NCBI GenBank assembly: GCA_013397845.1
Contig: VZTG01000486.1
Coordinates: 1,221,816-1,285,815 of the forward strand
Direction of reading: 5' to 3'
From: Melanocharis versteri
Taxonomy: Eukaryota > Chordata > Aves > Passeriformes > Melanocharitidae
DNA length: 64,000 nt
This document shows positions 1-12,906 of the stretch, in pieces (position 1 is the first letter of the stretch; every line of letters begins with the position of its first letter). Position numbers and translations under genes: made by a program. The notes under the pieces were generated by a model. That model made no database searches and was not told the origin of the DNA. It was given only the letters and a program-made list of their open reading frames with translations.

Positions 1-3000
1 GTAAGACTGACGAGTGTGCAGAGCAATTTTTTTTCCTCTTTTTACCTCCTACCTCGGATTACGTGCATGTGCTGCATTCCAGGCAGGATCATTGAATATT
101 ATATATTGAATTATACTGCTTTCAGAGAAATAGCACCTCACTAAAAGCATTCCCAAAGGTCACTGATTGCAGTGTGAGCTCTGACTGGATGTGTTCGATA
201 AAGATTGATCAGAGCTGCCAAGGACAATTTCCATTCCTGTCCTACTCCAGGAAATTTAGACACGTCATTGGAAATCTCACAGCCTGGAAACTTAAGGACA
301 CAAGGGTTTTTTCCCACAGAGAAGAGAATCTTATTTTGTTTTTTCACTCAAAACCCAAAATGTTAGGAATGATATTTTAATAAGTGGTATTTTTTCCTCT
401 CAGCCAAATTCCAGTTTTTCATTAGAAATATTTCTCTGAAAGTGTTTTCGTTGATACTCTCCACAAACAGTGCAGAGGCTTATGGAAAATCAGCTGAAGC
501 TTGTATGCTGTTCAGTTTGCCCTCTGCTGTTTGGCTTATTTTCCTGCCTTACCCCTTAAGATGACTGGCTATCCCTGGACCTTGAGAGGTCATGTTTCTT
601 GCCACAAGTCACCAGGTGTTGGTTACACCAGCGCATGGCTCTTTTGTTTGGTCAGATTGATGGCCTCACTCTGAAACGTTACTTTTCCTACTTCATCTGG
701 AAATAGCAGAATCTTTTTTGTTGTAGCGGTCAGCCATGGTAAAAACATGAACAACATAATGTTCCTTTAGATGACCCATGCTAATTTGAGTTGGTGCTCT
801 CAGCTGTCTTTAATATACAGCAGGTATAAAAATTAGGGAAAGTACCTTTTCCGAGGCCAAGCCAGCTTTTCTCCAACGCACCACAAATACTGTGTTTGCA
901 TACACTGAAAGGATCGCACAGCTGCAGTAGCTCTGGCTCTTTTTCGAGGTCATAGCACAGCTCATAGGGCAAGGAGGCACATGACAGGAACAGACAGAAT
1001 AACTGATCTCACTATGTCTCCCAGATGGATTTCCTAGCTCTGGGCATGTTCTGCTCAGCTCTTCCCATTGCTTGTGCTTGATCCCAGCCTCTTGTGTTTC
1101 AAAATCTTAGGCATTCAAAGTACATTGCACTTTAGATCACTGTGTCTCCTGTTATTTCAAGGAATCTGTCTTTTTGTGGCAAACGGCAGTGAGGAGAAAA
1201 TTGGCAAGAAATAATGTCCTTGTGTGCTCAGGGATGGCAAAATGATACTCTCTTGTGCAGCTGAGAGGATTTTACTATTTATTTAGTAAGTCTCTGTACT
1301 TTCAGCATAAATTGTCGTGGTATTTATGAGAGTGGAGCAATATTTCAGTGAGTGAGAGCTTCAAGAAAGTATTTGGAATTAATGTGAGAAAAAGAAGTAG
1401 CAAACTGGGATCTCAGTCAATTCCTGAAGTCTCTTCACATTCATTTTCTAGAGTTTCACTCATCCTACTCCATTTTCCACAAGATCATTCAAATATAAAA
1501 GTAATCATTCAAAGGCTGCAGTGCCCAAGGCACCCTGCAACTCCAGTGTACACATCAACATTATCTCATCTGCATTTCATCCCCATAACCAAGTTTTCTC
1601 TTCGGATTTGTTAATGTAACCCTGCAAATCAAATACACATGACTTCAGGGTCCAGCTTATACCTGGTAAATATCCCATTAGTAAATTTCAGTAGTATTTC
1701 AGTGACTGGAGTAGAGCTTCAGTCACCCAAGCATAGATGTTGTATGCATGACTTCAGCTGCCACCCCCAGGACGTGAGGATCTCGTGCAGATCCCTCACT
1801 GTATCTGCAAACCACGTATGAATTTCTCTCTCTGGCTTTAGAAATCTTCTCTGTAATGGCTCTTCTCCTTCTAAGGTTGCTGCTGAAATAGCTGAAATGG
1901 TCCCTCTGATCAGAACACATCTATGTTCTGTCCTTATAAGTATATCTTCTCCTTGACTACGGACACATATGAAATAGTTTCGCTTCATAGAAATATAGGT
2001 CTCCTTTTCCAAGGCAGAAACTGCTTAATGTCTGTATTGTTTGTCAAATTACTTTGCTCCTATTTTGTATGCTTGTTGAAATACACATTTCTGCTCTAAT
2101 GCTGCATGTTGTCTGCTTCTCAGCCATTGTCTGTGTGCACTTTGTCTCCTTTTCTCTTCTGCCTTTTCCAGCAGTTTCTTCTCCAGGTTTGTGTCTCTGA
2201 GTCTCATTCCACTCAGGGCATGATTTCACAGACACCCTGGAACTGTTACAGTTTAATTTAACAAAGACAATGCTATTGTTTATCTTTTTGCTGATATCTT
2301 TCATTCTTCCAAATATAAGAATTTATATTAAGAAGTTAGCCTAGAAATAAGACCTTAGCCCTATAACAATCATGTTCTTGCCAGCTATTAAATAAACCCA
2401 GTGTCACATAACAAACAATGTTAAAAAAATTCTCCTCTGTTGTAAAAAAATGAAAAACAACAGCTTTCTTGGAAATTGCTATGATTTGTGATTTCTTACA
2501 CCCAAAAAAGAAAAAAAAAATATTAGAAAGACATTGTCTGAAATAAATAAATAAAATTAATAACAATTTTCCTGATGCTCTTTTGTAGGTATAACAATTA
2601 GCACAATGGCTCTTCATTGTCATCCTGCTGTGTTTAAAAGTAAGGACATTTCTGAACAGTCTGGTCCGCAGTGTGATACTCCTGGGCTGCATTTTGTCAT
2701 TGTTAAGGGTATTTAGGCAACTCAGCATCAGGGCCCCACTGCCTTAGAAAGAGCAAAATGTTTAAAAATTTAAAACTGTTGTCAGTATTTATTTCAGATC
2801 GTGGAACTTTTTCAGGTATTCCTTTCCTTGTAAGCATCGGGGCTCAAGCTTCTCATTTTTCCCCATCTCAAGCCCAAATTCTGGTAGCAATGACTCCTTT
2901 AAAACAACTAGTGACTTCATAATTTGGGAAATTACATTTAAAAGGGTTTTTTTTTTCCTTCTTTGGAAACCTTTTACAAAGGATTCTGAAAGCAAGTTGC

Positions 3001-6000
3001 AAAGGAGACTGTAACTTTCCTCATCATGAACACCAGTGTCATTTCTTTCTCTTCCCTTCTCTCTGCAGAAAGTACCCTTGTTTTGTGTCTTGAATCCTTT
3101 GTGGCAAACTAATACTCAGGAGTTTGAGATTTCTCCTTTTTTTTTTTTAAGACAGGTTTTACAGATTAATATCTTTGATCTTTGTAGCAAACCTTGAAAC
3201 CCATAGAAAACCCCACCTATTAATGATTAATTCCCTGCAGTCTGGAATACTTGATAATGCCTAACAGATCTGTGGCAAAAGCCAATGTCATTTCACAACA
3301 GAGCCCCACCCCGGGCTGCAAAGTGGTTCTTAGCTGAGATCAAGCCCTGCAAGTGTATAAACCCCAAGTCCACATCTGATTAAAGCAGATATATGGGAGG
3401 TGTGAACGGGACTGGCCAGATGCTGCACCATATGATAAACACCAAGGACCATGGCATCCTATAAAACTGGGCATTTATATGGTACAGCTGGCTATGTGTA
3501 ATCTTCTCCTAATTTATAAGGCTGGAGCATCTGGTTCATTGCTGTTGCTCTTTTAGCTTTTCTGGAGGCCTGTTCTTGAATTTCTGGTAGTTGAATATTG
3601 CTCTTCTGAGCGCCAGTGGAATGGGAAGTTAAATCCATTTATTGTAGGAGATCAGCTCTTATTCTATCTGGCGGATCAGATATGTTCAAGCAAAGCCATG
3701 AAAGACAGAAGGTTAGGCCCTTGTGGGATGGGTTCCACTTCACAACAAAATCCCCAACTGCAAACTCTAAAAGAAGTATCTATTCCTCATTGGCAGGACC
3801 CGCAGCCATGACAGAGAGGCTTGGCCAGACGAGGCCACTGTGACAGGCTGTGCCCATGACTACAGACATCCCTCAGTGACATGGCAGGTGAGAGTTCACA
3901 GAACTCTCACAGAACAGGTCTCTCAAGTCCTGCTTTTGTTACACTGGTTGATCTTTCCCTCCCAGTGCCATAGCCCTTGATGTCAGCGTTTCCCTCTTTT
4001 CTGAAACAGAAGCTGGCACTTGGCACTTGGTTAGAAAATGCCTGCTGTGTAAGTGACTACAAAAACAGGAGAAGAATGTTTTCAGTTGGGTCTTGCAAAT
4101 TTTTTGCGAGAAGGAGCCAAGCCAACAATGTGAAAGCGTCCTGAACCGAATGGTGTGGACATGCACAACCCACCGTGGAGCTGTGTGCCAGCCTGGGCAG
4201 TTCTCGAGATGTGGACCCACAGCAGATGGTTTGCTTGTGCCCATAAGGAGAAAGAGAAAGGAGGGCTAGAACTCACTTTTCCAGGTATTTCCAAACTGAC
4301 TTGTCAGCAGGAAAGTCCCAGCTGTAGTTAAGAAAACTCTCTCCATTCCACCCTCATGGAGTTGTAAACAGCAGTGCAGCATGCAGCCTAAGGCACAGTA
4401 AGTTGTTTTTTAAAGTTACAGCATTACCAAGTCTATCTAGAAGCTGTGAGTGTAGATCACTCAGCCTAAGGGGAGAAAAAAAATGCAGCACCAGTCATTC
4501 TACCAAACCCTTGCCTTCCCTAGTAAAATTACATGTCAGAACAGCACTGAAAGAAAATTTGCATTTCAAATGGAAAGGGAAAATTTGCTTTTGCAAAACA
4601 TCATGGGGCTGGCAACGATAAATCGTGGTACTGTCACAATGGAAGTGGGTTCCTGCAACTCTTGCACTGCTTTCTGTAAGCCTATGTTGTTGCTAAGGAA
4701 GTGAAATCTGGTTAGCCCACAACTTAGCACACAACTGTGCAAGAGTTCTTCAGATCTTTTATTGTCTTTCCCAGCATACACGCTGAACATTTTTCATAAT
4801 TTTATCAAGTTGAAAAACTTTCAGATTTCAAATGTCTTCATAGACATATAGCGTGACAGCTGCTGTGTTTCTAGCTAGGTCTGAATGCTTCAGGCACTCT
4901 TACGGCTCTGCCTCTTATTTTTTCTCTCTTTTTTAAAAAATTTTTTCTAGACAACAGTTTTATCCTCTGCAGCTGACATAGGTACAGTATTTGGAATTGT
5001 CAGAATCTGTTCTCTGATAAAGCTTATCTTTGTATAACAATGGCAACACAAGCTGCCCTAAGGAAATAAGTAAATTTGAGAAAGAACTTCAATTACTACA
5101 GATACTGTTTTCAGGCTGTGATAACCCACAAGTGGATGAAGACTGTAATAACTCACTGCTGAAATATAAGACAGACTATTTCCTAATTGTTTGCCTGGAC
5201 AGTTTTTCTGGCCAGTGCAAGACGGGCAGCAGGATCTCACACTTGTCTTGGCACTAGGTATTGCACAGAGATTTAAAGTCTTGTTTCTCAAAAAAATCTT
5301 ACCTAAGTAAAGAAACTGTGGGATATGAGTGGGCAAAACAACTGGAAGAATTGAGAAAGGAGCAAAAAGGGAAATGTGGTGAAAAAAACCTGGTTTTATG
5401 GACAAGATATGTGGATATGGCTGGATGTCTGCAAACCTAGTTGTTCAAATATACCATGTATTAGAATCAGCTGTTGGAAATATTTATTATGTAACGACCT
5501 CTTTAATTTTGTTAAAGGCAAGAGTGACCAGAATTACCTTCCTTAAACACAGCCTCTTCCCAAATGCCTACTGCCAGCATCCTGATGCGGCTCTCAGCTC
5601 TGATGCCTCCAGGGGAGCTGCTAGTGACAGACCATGAAAAATGCTCTGGATGTAGCTTAAGAGAACTCAAGGTCTGTTATTAAAACTGAATTGATCCACC
5701 TTTGTGTATGTGAATTAAGGGAAAAGTGGATAGAGATTGTGTAGCTGGGAGCTCCATTTTTCCCAGGACTTGCGTTGCCCTTTTGTGTCTGGGCCACTCT
5801 CACCTCCTCTCATTTAATCTGCAATAACAGAACATAGTTAAGTGTTAAGATTCTCATTACTTACAGACCTTGCAGATCTGGAAAAGCTATTTCACCTCTC
5901 CCTCCTGGCGTGGCTTAGTGAGTCACTATACAGACCTTGCCCAAGCAATTTTTTCCCTTGTAAGATTTAGGGCTAAAATCATCAGAAATCACAGGTGATG

Positions 6001-6039
6001 GTCAGTGTTTCATTTACTGTGAAATGGCTAAAATAGAGG
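1..6039. other. Gene-free flank downstream of IL22RA2
   Basis: AT-rich DNA with only short chance frames. There is an A-rich tract at about 2506-2520 and a T-run near 3140. In mammals IL20RA follows IL22RA2, but no IL20RA exon is recognised here, so it must lie further left or be absent. Confidence 0.6.
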
Positions 6040-6896
6040 TCACAGAATTCTTAGGGCTGAAAGGGACCCCTGGAAATCACCCAGTTCATTCCCCTTGCCC
6101 AGGCAGGGCTACCTAGAGGTGACACAGGAGTGTGTCCAGGTGGGTTTGGAGCATCTCCAGAGAGGAAAACTCCATGACCTCCCTGGGCAGCCTCTTCAGT
6201 GCTCTGCCACCCTCAATGTAAGGAAGCTTTCCCTCACGATGAGGTGAAAGTTCTTGTGTTTTACTCTATGGCCATTGCTTCTCATCCTGTCACTGGGCAC
6301 CACTGAAAACAATCTGACACCATCCTCTTGGCCCTCACCTTTGAGATATTTACATGCATTAATGAGATCCCCTCTGTCTTCTCTCCTCTAGACTAACAGG
6401 CTCAACTCCCTCAGATGCTTCTTATAAAAGAGATGCCCCAGAACCCCCTATGAACTTTGTGGCTCCCCGCTGGACCCTCTCCAGTCACATCTTGTCTTTC
6501 TTGTGCTGAGGAGCCCAGAAGTGAACACAGCACTCCAAATGTGGCCTCACCAGGGCTGAGTACAGGGTCAAGACCGCCTCCCTTTCCCCGCTGGCCACAC
6601 CCTTCCTGATGCAGCCAAGGATACCTGGCCGCAAGGGCCCTGCCAGCTGGTGGTCATCCACCAAGACTCCCAGATCCTTCTCTGCCAAGCTGCTGTCTGG
6701 GAGGTCAGCCCCCAGCCTGTGCTGGTACTTGGGGTTACTCCTCCCCAGGTGCAGGACCCTACACTTGCCCTTGTTGAACCTCATTAAGTTTCTCTCCACC
6801 CAGTTTTCCAGCCTATCAAGGTCCCACTGAATAACAGCACAGCCTTCTGGTTTATCAGCCACTTCCCACAGTTCTGTGTCATCAGCAAACTTGCTG
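6040..6896 (-). mobile_element. CR1 LINE, 3' half
   Basis: Minus-strand truncated copy. Its translation between 6862 and 6485 reads as the C-terminal part of CR1 reverse transcriptase (NKGKCRVLHLGRSNP, SSLAEKDLGVLVD, LYSALVRPHLECCVHFWAPQ). The 3' untranslated part follows, and the element ends near 6040 at the usual CACAGAAT-type terminus. The frame is broken, so the copy is inactive. Confidence 0.93.
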
Positions 6897-8079
6897 GGTG
6901 TCTCTTTCCTTTAGCTGTCTTTCACTGAATGGAAGAGAGGATCTTTCCTATTTTAGTTTACATGCATTCCTGGCTAATCACATACTGGTTTCACTGTCAG
7001 AAATATTTTGTTTAGGGTACTATGAAGACACTGTGAGCATGGAAATACTCCTGTACTGTACATTTCTTATTTTAAAGAAAGGACAATTTTCTCATTCTCT
7101 GTTGTAATCATTATAGAAAACATAAAATATCTGAAACTTCTATTTTATAGATGGTATTTTAATTTTGAGACTTAACATACAAAACCCCTAGAAGCAATCT
7201 TAAGGATATTTCCACGAAGACTTTTTTTCATGGTTTGATTTTTATATTACAAGACTGTTTCCTTTGAAAATGCAAAATATGCCATCATAAATTGTAATAC
7301 AGGACATACAAAGAATCCTTGACCTTCATGTAGCATAAAATTATTGTGATGAATCAAATAATTTAATGCAGCAAAAGTTAGTTTAAAAAGTATCCGAGCA
7401 TGTATTCCAGACATAGACAGCAGATGTTGATTTACAGCTGGACCTGTGATGGAAGGCATCTTCTGCCATTATCCCTGTAATGGGGAAGAGAAAGAGAGTT
7501 GCTGCTGCACTTAAGCTGGGTGGTATTAAACTGAACTGACATTCAACACATGCCATTCACCTGCATCTGTCCTGTCCCTCTGTAGGTTGTTTGGAAGTTC
7601 AGCTCTAACCTGAGTTTCCAGCTCTTTACAGTACAGGAAAAGCAAGAAAAAAATGGAGGAAAGTCCCCTAGGAAGTGACTCGCTCCTTAGCCTAAACCCA
7701 CTGACCAAAACTCAAGAGACACCAATGTTATGCATCACATTATGAAGCAGAAGAAAGGAAAACTTTTATGGTTTTAGGGTACAGAACTGAGGACAGAAGC
7801 CCAGGTTCAAACTCTGATGCTTTTCCAGTTTTCTTCTGTTACCCCAAATCTGCGCTTGCTAAGGCCAATTCCAATGAAGTCAAGTTTGGGTTAGGTCTTT
7901 GTACACTCCGTGCCTTTGCACCTGCAAGGCAGGATTGATAGCAAATCTTTTGGCTGGGCATATGATACGTGACAATAGTCTAGTGATTGATGTAAGTAAA
8001 AAACCAGATTTTTCAGACCAGCTAGTGGAGATAATTCTTGCATTTTGGCCCATGGGAACTCATGACATTTGATAACTGA

Positions 8080-8085
8080 TTTATT
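8080..8085 (-). terminator. Candidate polyadenylation signal of IL22RA2
   Basis: AATAAA on the minus strand about 520 bases after the IL22RA2 stop codon, the first clear hexamer I noticed downstream. Its use is inferred, not shown. Confidence 0.4.
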
Positions 8086-8603
8086 TTTAAACACACTGCA
8101 CCGAAGAGTGGCCATGAAAAGGGGACAGACTCATTTTAATTAATCCATCAGATCAATTCATGAGCAGAAAAGACTGGCAGAGCTTGCAGGAGAATTGCAT
8201 GTTAATAAAGTTGGAGGTCACTCATTTTTCTAATTATGTATTACTTGACAGAAAAATAAAATTTACTATAAAAAGCCATACTATGTATAACTATTTTACT
8301 ATACTATGTACCAACTGTTCAAAGAAAGGGAAGAAGCAGATATTTCTGAGGACAGTGCCAGCATGCAAATAATTATCTATCCCATTCCTCTAATCATCTT
8401 GGCCTTATCATTCTTACCTGGTGTGCATCTGAGTTTATGTAAGAATTCCAGCTAATATTGTCATGTGGGACGGCAGTTTCTATGACACACTTTTTTCTCT
8501 ACTTTTGGAGAGTATCTGCCTTTGGCGAGTGGATAGATGTTGACTTGCAGAGTCATCTCCAGTTTCAGCCAGTGACTTACCTGTCTCAGAGGTGGCAGCC
8601 CTG

Positions 8604-8759
8604 TCACTGCAGCACGGCACATTGCCTGCTGCTGTAGGCGCTGCTGCGGTCCAGCGTTGGCACGTACGTTTTAGCCACGATGCAGTAGCTGACTCCAGGC
8701 CTCAAATCTTGTATTTTAATAACCTTGTCTTTCCCTTCATACACCAGGACTCTGTGTTG
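8604..8759 (-). CDS. IL22RA2: IL22RA2 exon 5 (end of domain D2 and stop)
   Basis: Acceptor ...CTCTGTGTGAAG, then an open frame to TGA at 8606-8604. It contains VLVYEGKDKVIKI, DLRPGVSYCIVAKTYVPTLD and RSSAYSSRQCAVLQ. The YC...QC pair closes the second fibronectin-III domain as in the human protein, and the short tail with no membrane anchor confirms a secreted product. Confidence 0.93.
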   Translation of the reverse strand, partial: QHRVLVYEGKDKVIKIQDLRPGVSYCIVAKTYVPTLDRSSAYSSRQCAVLQ

Positions 8760-11700
8760 CTTCACACAGAGTGGAGAAAAAAGAGCCAGTCAAGCACATT
8801 TCCTTAGCAACTGTGTCTGTGAGTAAAGTTTGATGAGAACAGAGGATGCAGAACAGCACATGGACTTACACAAACTCAACAGCATTAGTAACTTATTTAT
8901 GCTTTTTAAAGAAAATTCCCTACCCCCCACCCCCAATTCCTCTCCTGTCCCGATTCTTTAATCTAGGTCATAGATTATGAAGTATTGAGTTGATGGAAAA
9001 TTATACAGGGATTAATTACAACTCAACTTAATCAAGTTCAATTCCTGAAAAACAAGCCTATTTTGTTTTCAAAACTTGCACAGTCATTGCTGCTCTCTCA
9101 ATCCCAGAAGACTGTTTCAACAGTAAAACAAGTATGGTGTGCCCATATTTTCCTGGCTTTTCAATGGTAAAGGGTTCATATCTGAATATATTCTTACCTC
9201 ATCTAGCAAGTTGTTAATTATGAAGACTTGATACAGCAGATCATAATAATTTGTCATTGGTATTTTGATGCCTCTCTTCCTTTTATAAGGAGAACGCGGA
9301 GCCTGGAGCTTTACTGTCATGGATTTGTTGCTATGAACCACAGTTACCATTGGAGGTCCTATCATAGCTATGGAAAAAAACCCCAAAGCTTTAAACACAA
9401 TTATAGTTTATTAATAATATTTCCTAGAATGCAATTTGAATCCATTCAACAAACGCTCATGTTACCAACAATATATTTTGCTGTATTTACTCTTCAAGTG
9501 ACACTTTGTAACTTCTTACTTCATGATGTTTATTTGGCTTAGTTACTGTTATTTTGGAGGTGACATTTCCTGTGTTTGTAAACCTGTCTTTGAGCCAAAC
9601 TTTTTGAAATCCCTTAGAGCTGCACATTGTTAAGTGCTGACTGGTCAAGCAAAATTCCAAAATTGCCCTGATTTTCCTTTTTCCTCATATTTGTCTTTGT
9701 GCTTGGACTGCACAAACCATCCATTTGAGCCATTTCAGCTATGCCAAGCATGCAGTTTCCATGATCACTTTCAAATATTTTGCAATCAGCTTGGTTAAAC
9801 ACAGCTAAGGGTTCAAGCTAGTGCCTGCATACATGTGTGCACAGCACCAGAAATGTGGGGACACGGGGCAGCAGCTGCCACACGTATATCTCCAGGGGGA
9901 GGAGGTGGCACAGGGCAAGATGTTCTGGTTTTGCTGCGAGGTGCTGTTTTATGTCAAGGCTTGTGGCTTCATCTGTGCAGGAGGCTCAAGGTAGTTTGCA
10001 CTTCAGGGCTGTGAAGTGACCCACACTCACAATTCGATTTTGCGTTGACCAGTGAGGGAACACGGGTTAATTCATGGCGAACTTACTGGTAAGTACACTG
10101 CTACTGTCCAGCATTTGGGCAGTCCTCCGTTTCTAACATACTGTGGCACTATAATGAAAGCACTAACCAAAAGCTTTGCACATGTCCTTTCTACGTCCTT
10201 TCCTGCAGTCAGGAAAACACATAAATGTGAGAAGAACAGTGGCCACACACCACACAGCTCTGTTCTCTCTTCTTCCCCCAAAGAAAAAATGCTTCCTTTT
10301 TTATTGTCTTGAGCCCTGTCCTTCCAGCAGCTCCAAAAATGCCTGAAAATAATTTGTGTAGTTCCATGCCTGGAGGAAGAGGTCGAATTAAAGGGATCTT
10401 TTGATCTCCTAATTACTGGTAAATGGCTACTTAGGCATAATCGCTTGCCTTTCAAGTGTGTGAATTATTCCGGCATAACACTTCACCTGAGAGCTATTGA
10501 CTCACTTCTTTACATACAGCTTTGTGGCTAGAAAAGGATTACTCATGTTCGCAAGTTGTGAGCAGAAATGATGCATTCCTTATGGCGGAAGATCAAATTC
10601 CTTCCTGGGGGACACATATGTTTGCACTTACTTTCTCGCCAGGGAGTGAATCTGCAGCTGAGGCTCCAGTTGGAATAGACACCAGCCAAGGTGGCTCTCA
10701 CTCTGCTGTAGTAAGGCTCCTGGATGTCAGAGGTCTCATGTGTTAGGTCACAGGCATGGCTAGAAATCCCCCAGCACTCGTCTTTGTTTTGCCACGTGCT
10801 CTGCCCATACCTGTGCAGAAAGAGGAGGAAAGATGTAAACTTTAGGGATCACTGCCTGTGTCCATGCAGATTCTTAGCCATCTGTTTTACTCTCGTGGCA
10901 CTGACAAGCGCTCTGCCATGGAAATCAACCGCCTTCAATTTGATAACAGAGAATGTTGATTTCATGGGCGCTTGGGAGCTACACGTTTCTGTCTTTTCTG
11001 AAAGAAATTTGAAGCAGAGACATGGGCCACCAGCCCGGTAGGAAGCCACCTCTTCCTTGCCCCATGGGAGAGGCGGGTAAGCTACGGCTTAGCCAGTGTG
11101 TTCAATGATGGGCAGAATGCCGGATTTCACCAAACAATTTCTCAAGGGCAGTAATGATTTCAGGCACTCACCAGTGTGTCAGGGATGGGAGCAGACCCTG
11201 AGAACCAGCCCCTCATATTGCCTTAATCTTTCCATGCAGGGCACCCTGAGGCAGTGCCGTGGGCAAGGTAGGCCACTGAAATACCTTCAACGTTCTATTA
11301 CAGAAGAACATGACCTACCTAGACCTGCTTGGGGCAGGCGGCTGGACCCAGTGACTTTCAGGTCCCTTGCAAACTACATTTGGCTTCAAACCCTTGGTGC
11401 AATGAGGGTGCAGAGCACAGTGCTGGAGGTGCTTACTCCTTGCCTGCCTCACGCTGCTTGACTGCACCTTACGGGATTGATAAGTGCAGAACCAACTGAG
11501 AGCTGGCAGCCAAGCAGGATGTAGCTGTTCCCCAGGAACGAGAACATCCTGTCACCTGGGAAATCGTCTTGATGTGCCCAGCAGGGCTAAGCCCCAGCGC
11601 AGTGGGAGGCCCCGGTACTTACACTTTATACTGCACAAAGTAGAGCGCATCTCTTGCCTCTCTGGCCCACCCAGGCCGCCAGTGCAAAGTGGTGTTGAAG

Positions 11701-12839
11701 TTTAACGAATGGAACTCTACCTTCTGCGGCTTAATCGAGTCTTGCAGGTCTTGGTTTTCCGAAACGAAAAGCGCTGCAAATAAGAAGGAATGATAACATA
11801 ACGTGTTTGTCACAGACACGCTCCTCCGTATTGGAATCAGAGGGTATTGCTACAGACCATTTAGTTTCATGACTAGCAGACCACAGGGAAATCAAATCTC
11901 TTGGAACTCACATTCAAAACTTTCCAAGTCACAACATCAAGCAGTTACAGAAGAAAAACATTTAGAACTACGAAAGGAATACTTTTATGTGGTCTGAGTG
12001 TTTGGAGGTAGGTTTTTTTGCTGTTTGTTTTGGTTTTGCTTGTTGTTATTTTGTTGTTCTTTTTACTTTTTTTTTCTTTTTTGTTTGTTTGTTGGTATCT
12101 TTTTCCTTAGTGAGTTTGCTGCTGTGAAAGATGCCTCATGTACATCCCAGGAAACAAACCCTTCAGGTCTGTTCACTGAGTCTGCAGTAAGCAGCCCCAT
12201 CAATACTTAAAAGTCAAGTGCTCTTTCCCTCTTTACTCCACATCTCAGCTTTAATCTGCAGAAATTATAGCTCTTTTAACTGTTGCCACAGTCATGTTTA
12301 CCAGCTCCTGCCTAATAAAAAACCACCTGAAATTCACTGTTTTTCCTGTCTGTACCACTGGAAAAGCTGTCTGACAGTTTTCAAGATCATCTTTGTTCAA
12401 ACTGCAATATTACTTATAACAGATTCAGATAACAACCTCTCTGAAGCATTCAAACCCTAGAATTTTTGTGGGTTTTGCAAACCAGATGGCAGCAGCTTTT
12501 ACCCCGGCAGATCACAGAATCAAATAAGACTTGTACTGGCTGAACTGAAACTGATAATACAGCCATGAAAAAATCGAATGGGCAACACGTTCATTTTATC
12601 TGCCTTTCAGAACCAGGAAAGATAAAATAACAAACTAATTTGAAACTGACTGGGTTTTGAAACCCAGCAAAGGATACAGAGATTTCTTGACTCATCCATA
12701 AATTCAGTAACAAGCCCTGTTCCCCCACCCCCCCTCCCTTCCCACATAGGAAAAGATTGAAAAGCCCTTACTTACAAGTTGTCTCATCCTGAAGCAGGTG
12801 CATCAGTAAGCAGAGGAAGGAAAGCATGATCCTCCTCAT
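8604..12839 (-). CDS. IL22RA2: Interleukin-22 receptor subunit alpha-2 (IL-22 binding protein), complete, five coding exons
   Basis: Secreted decoy receptor of the class II cytokine receptor family that binds IL-22 outside the cell and blocks its signalling receptor. The joined exons are 12776-12839, 11623-11773, 10632-10810, 9198-9367 and 8604-8759. They total 720 nt and encode 239 residues plus a stop, close to the 231-residue human short form. Every junction has GT/AG and the reading phases agree. A hydrophobic N-terminal signal peptide is followed by two fibronectin-III-like domains, with no transmembrane segment, as expected for the soluble form. Family landmarks are present: LYFVQYKVYGQ, ECWG...CDL, ETSDIQEPYY, NYYDLLYQVFIINN and a final YC...QC cysteine pair. 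N-glycosylation sequons are visible at NTT, NWS and NKS. The gene lies downstream of IFNGR1 on the same strand, as in mammals. Identity comes from remembered family sequence, not a search. Confidence 0.95.
9198..9367 (-). CDS. IL22RA2: IL22RA2 exon 4 (first half of domain D2)
   Basis: Acceptor ...CCATAG and donor GTAAGAAT. The translation runs MIGPPMVTVVHSNKSMTVKL, then APRSPYKRKRGIKIPMTNYY and DLLYQVFIINNLLDE. GPP at the domain boundary and YELLYRVFIINN-like text are hallmarks of IL-22BP. NKS is a sequon. The exon ends on a complete codon. Confidence 0.95.
10632..10810 (-). CDS. IL22RA2: IL22RA2 exon 3 (second half of domain D1)
   Basis: 179 bases between acceptor ...CTGCACAG and donor GTAAGTGC. 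The translation starts YGQSTWQNKDECWGISSHAC and continues DLTHETSDIQEPYYSRVRAT and VYSNWSLSCRFTPWRE. The two cysteines of the conserved ECWG...C pair are present, as is a sequon NWS. This is the best-conserved part of the gene. It is only found by reading the splice sites, because no ATG opens this frame. Confidence 0.95.
11623..11773 (-). CDS. IL22RA2: IL22RA2 exon 2 (first half of domain D1)
   Basis: Acceptor TTCTTATTTGCAG at the right edge and donor GTAAGTACC at the left. The translation includes SIKPQKVEFHSLNFNTTLHW and later DALYFVQYK, which line up with the start of the mature human protein. NTT is a sequon. The exon finishes with two bases (GT) that are completed to Val by exon 3. Confidence 0.95.
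12004..12100. repeat. T/G-rich low-complexity tract
   Basis: Runs of T with interspersed GTTT/GTTG units inside IL22RA2 intron 1. On the minus strand it is A-rich. It could be the tail of a retroposon, but no element body is recognised beside it. Confidence 0.6.
12776..12839 (-). CDS. IL22RA2: IL22RA2 exon 1 (signal peptide)
   Basis: 64 coding bases that encode MRRIMLSFLCLLMHLLQDET plus one more T, a typical short hydrophobic signal peptide. The exon ends ...ACT T followed by the donor GTAAGTAAGG, leaving one base for the next codon. The ATG at 12839-12837 is the start that joins in phase to exon 2. A five-codon upstream ORF ends two bases before it. A second in-frame ATG sits four codons later. 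Confidence 0.9.
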
Positions 12840-12841
12840 GC

Positions 12842-12859
12842 TTAGGAGAGCAGCTCCAT
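12842..12859 (-). promoter_or_regulatory. Upstream ORF directly before the IL22RA2 start codon
   Basis: On the minus strand an ATG opens a five-codon frame (MELLS) whose TAA stop is separated from the IL22RA2 ATG by only two bases (TAA GC ATG). If transcription starts upstream of 12859, ribosomes would have to leak past it or reinitiate. That the sequence is there is certain; that it lies in the mRNA is not known. Confidence 0.5.
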
Positions 12860-12898
12860 GACTGAAAAGCACCTCTCTTCCTCTTGGGCATGTCTTAT

Positions 12899-12906
12899 GA
12901 GGAAGT
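12899..12906 (+). promoter_or_regulatory. PU.1/ETS-type motif upstream of IL22RA2
   Basis: GAGGAAGT, the classical PU.1 core, lies about 60 bases upstream of the IL22RA2 start codon. IL-22BP is made mainly by dendritic cells in mammals, where PU.1 is active. A single short motif is weak evidence. Confidence 0.3.

Noticed and set aside
1..6039. IL20RA exons
   Set aside because: Expected by synteny on this side, but no fibronectin-III-type exon with splice sites was recognised.
6485..6862. 125-residue minus-strand frame
   Set aside because: CR1 reverse-transcriptase remnant, reported as a mobile element and not as a gene.
10849..11041. Frames on both strands next to IL22RA2 exon 3, considered as an extra exon like the one in the long human isoform
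   Set aside because: No suitable splice sites or similarity were seen. Exons 2 and 3 join in phase without it.
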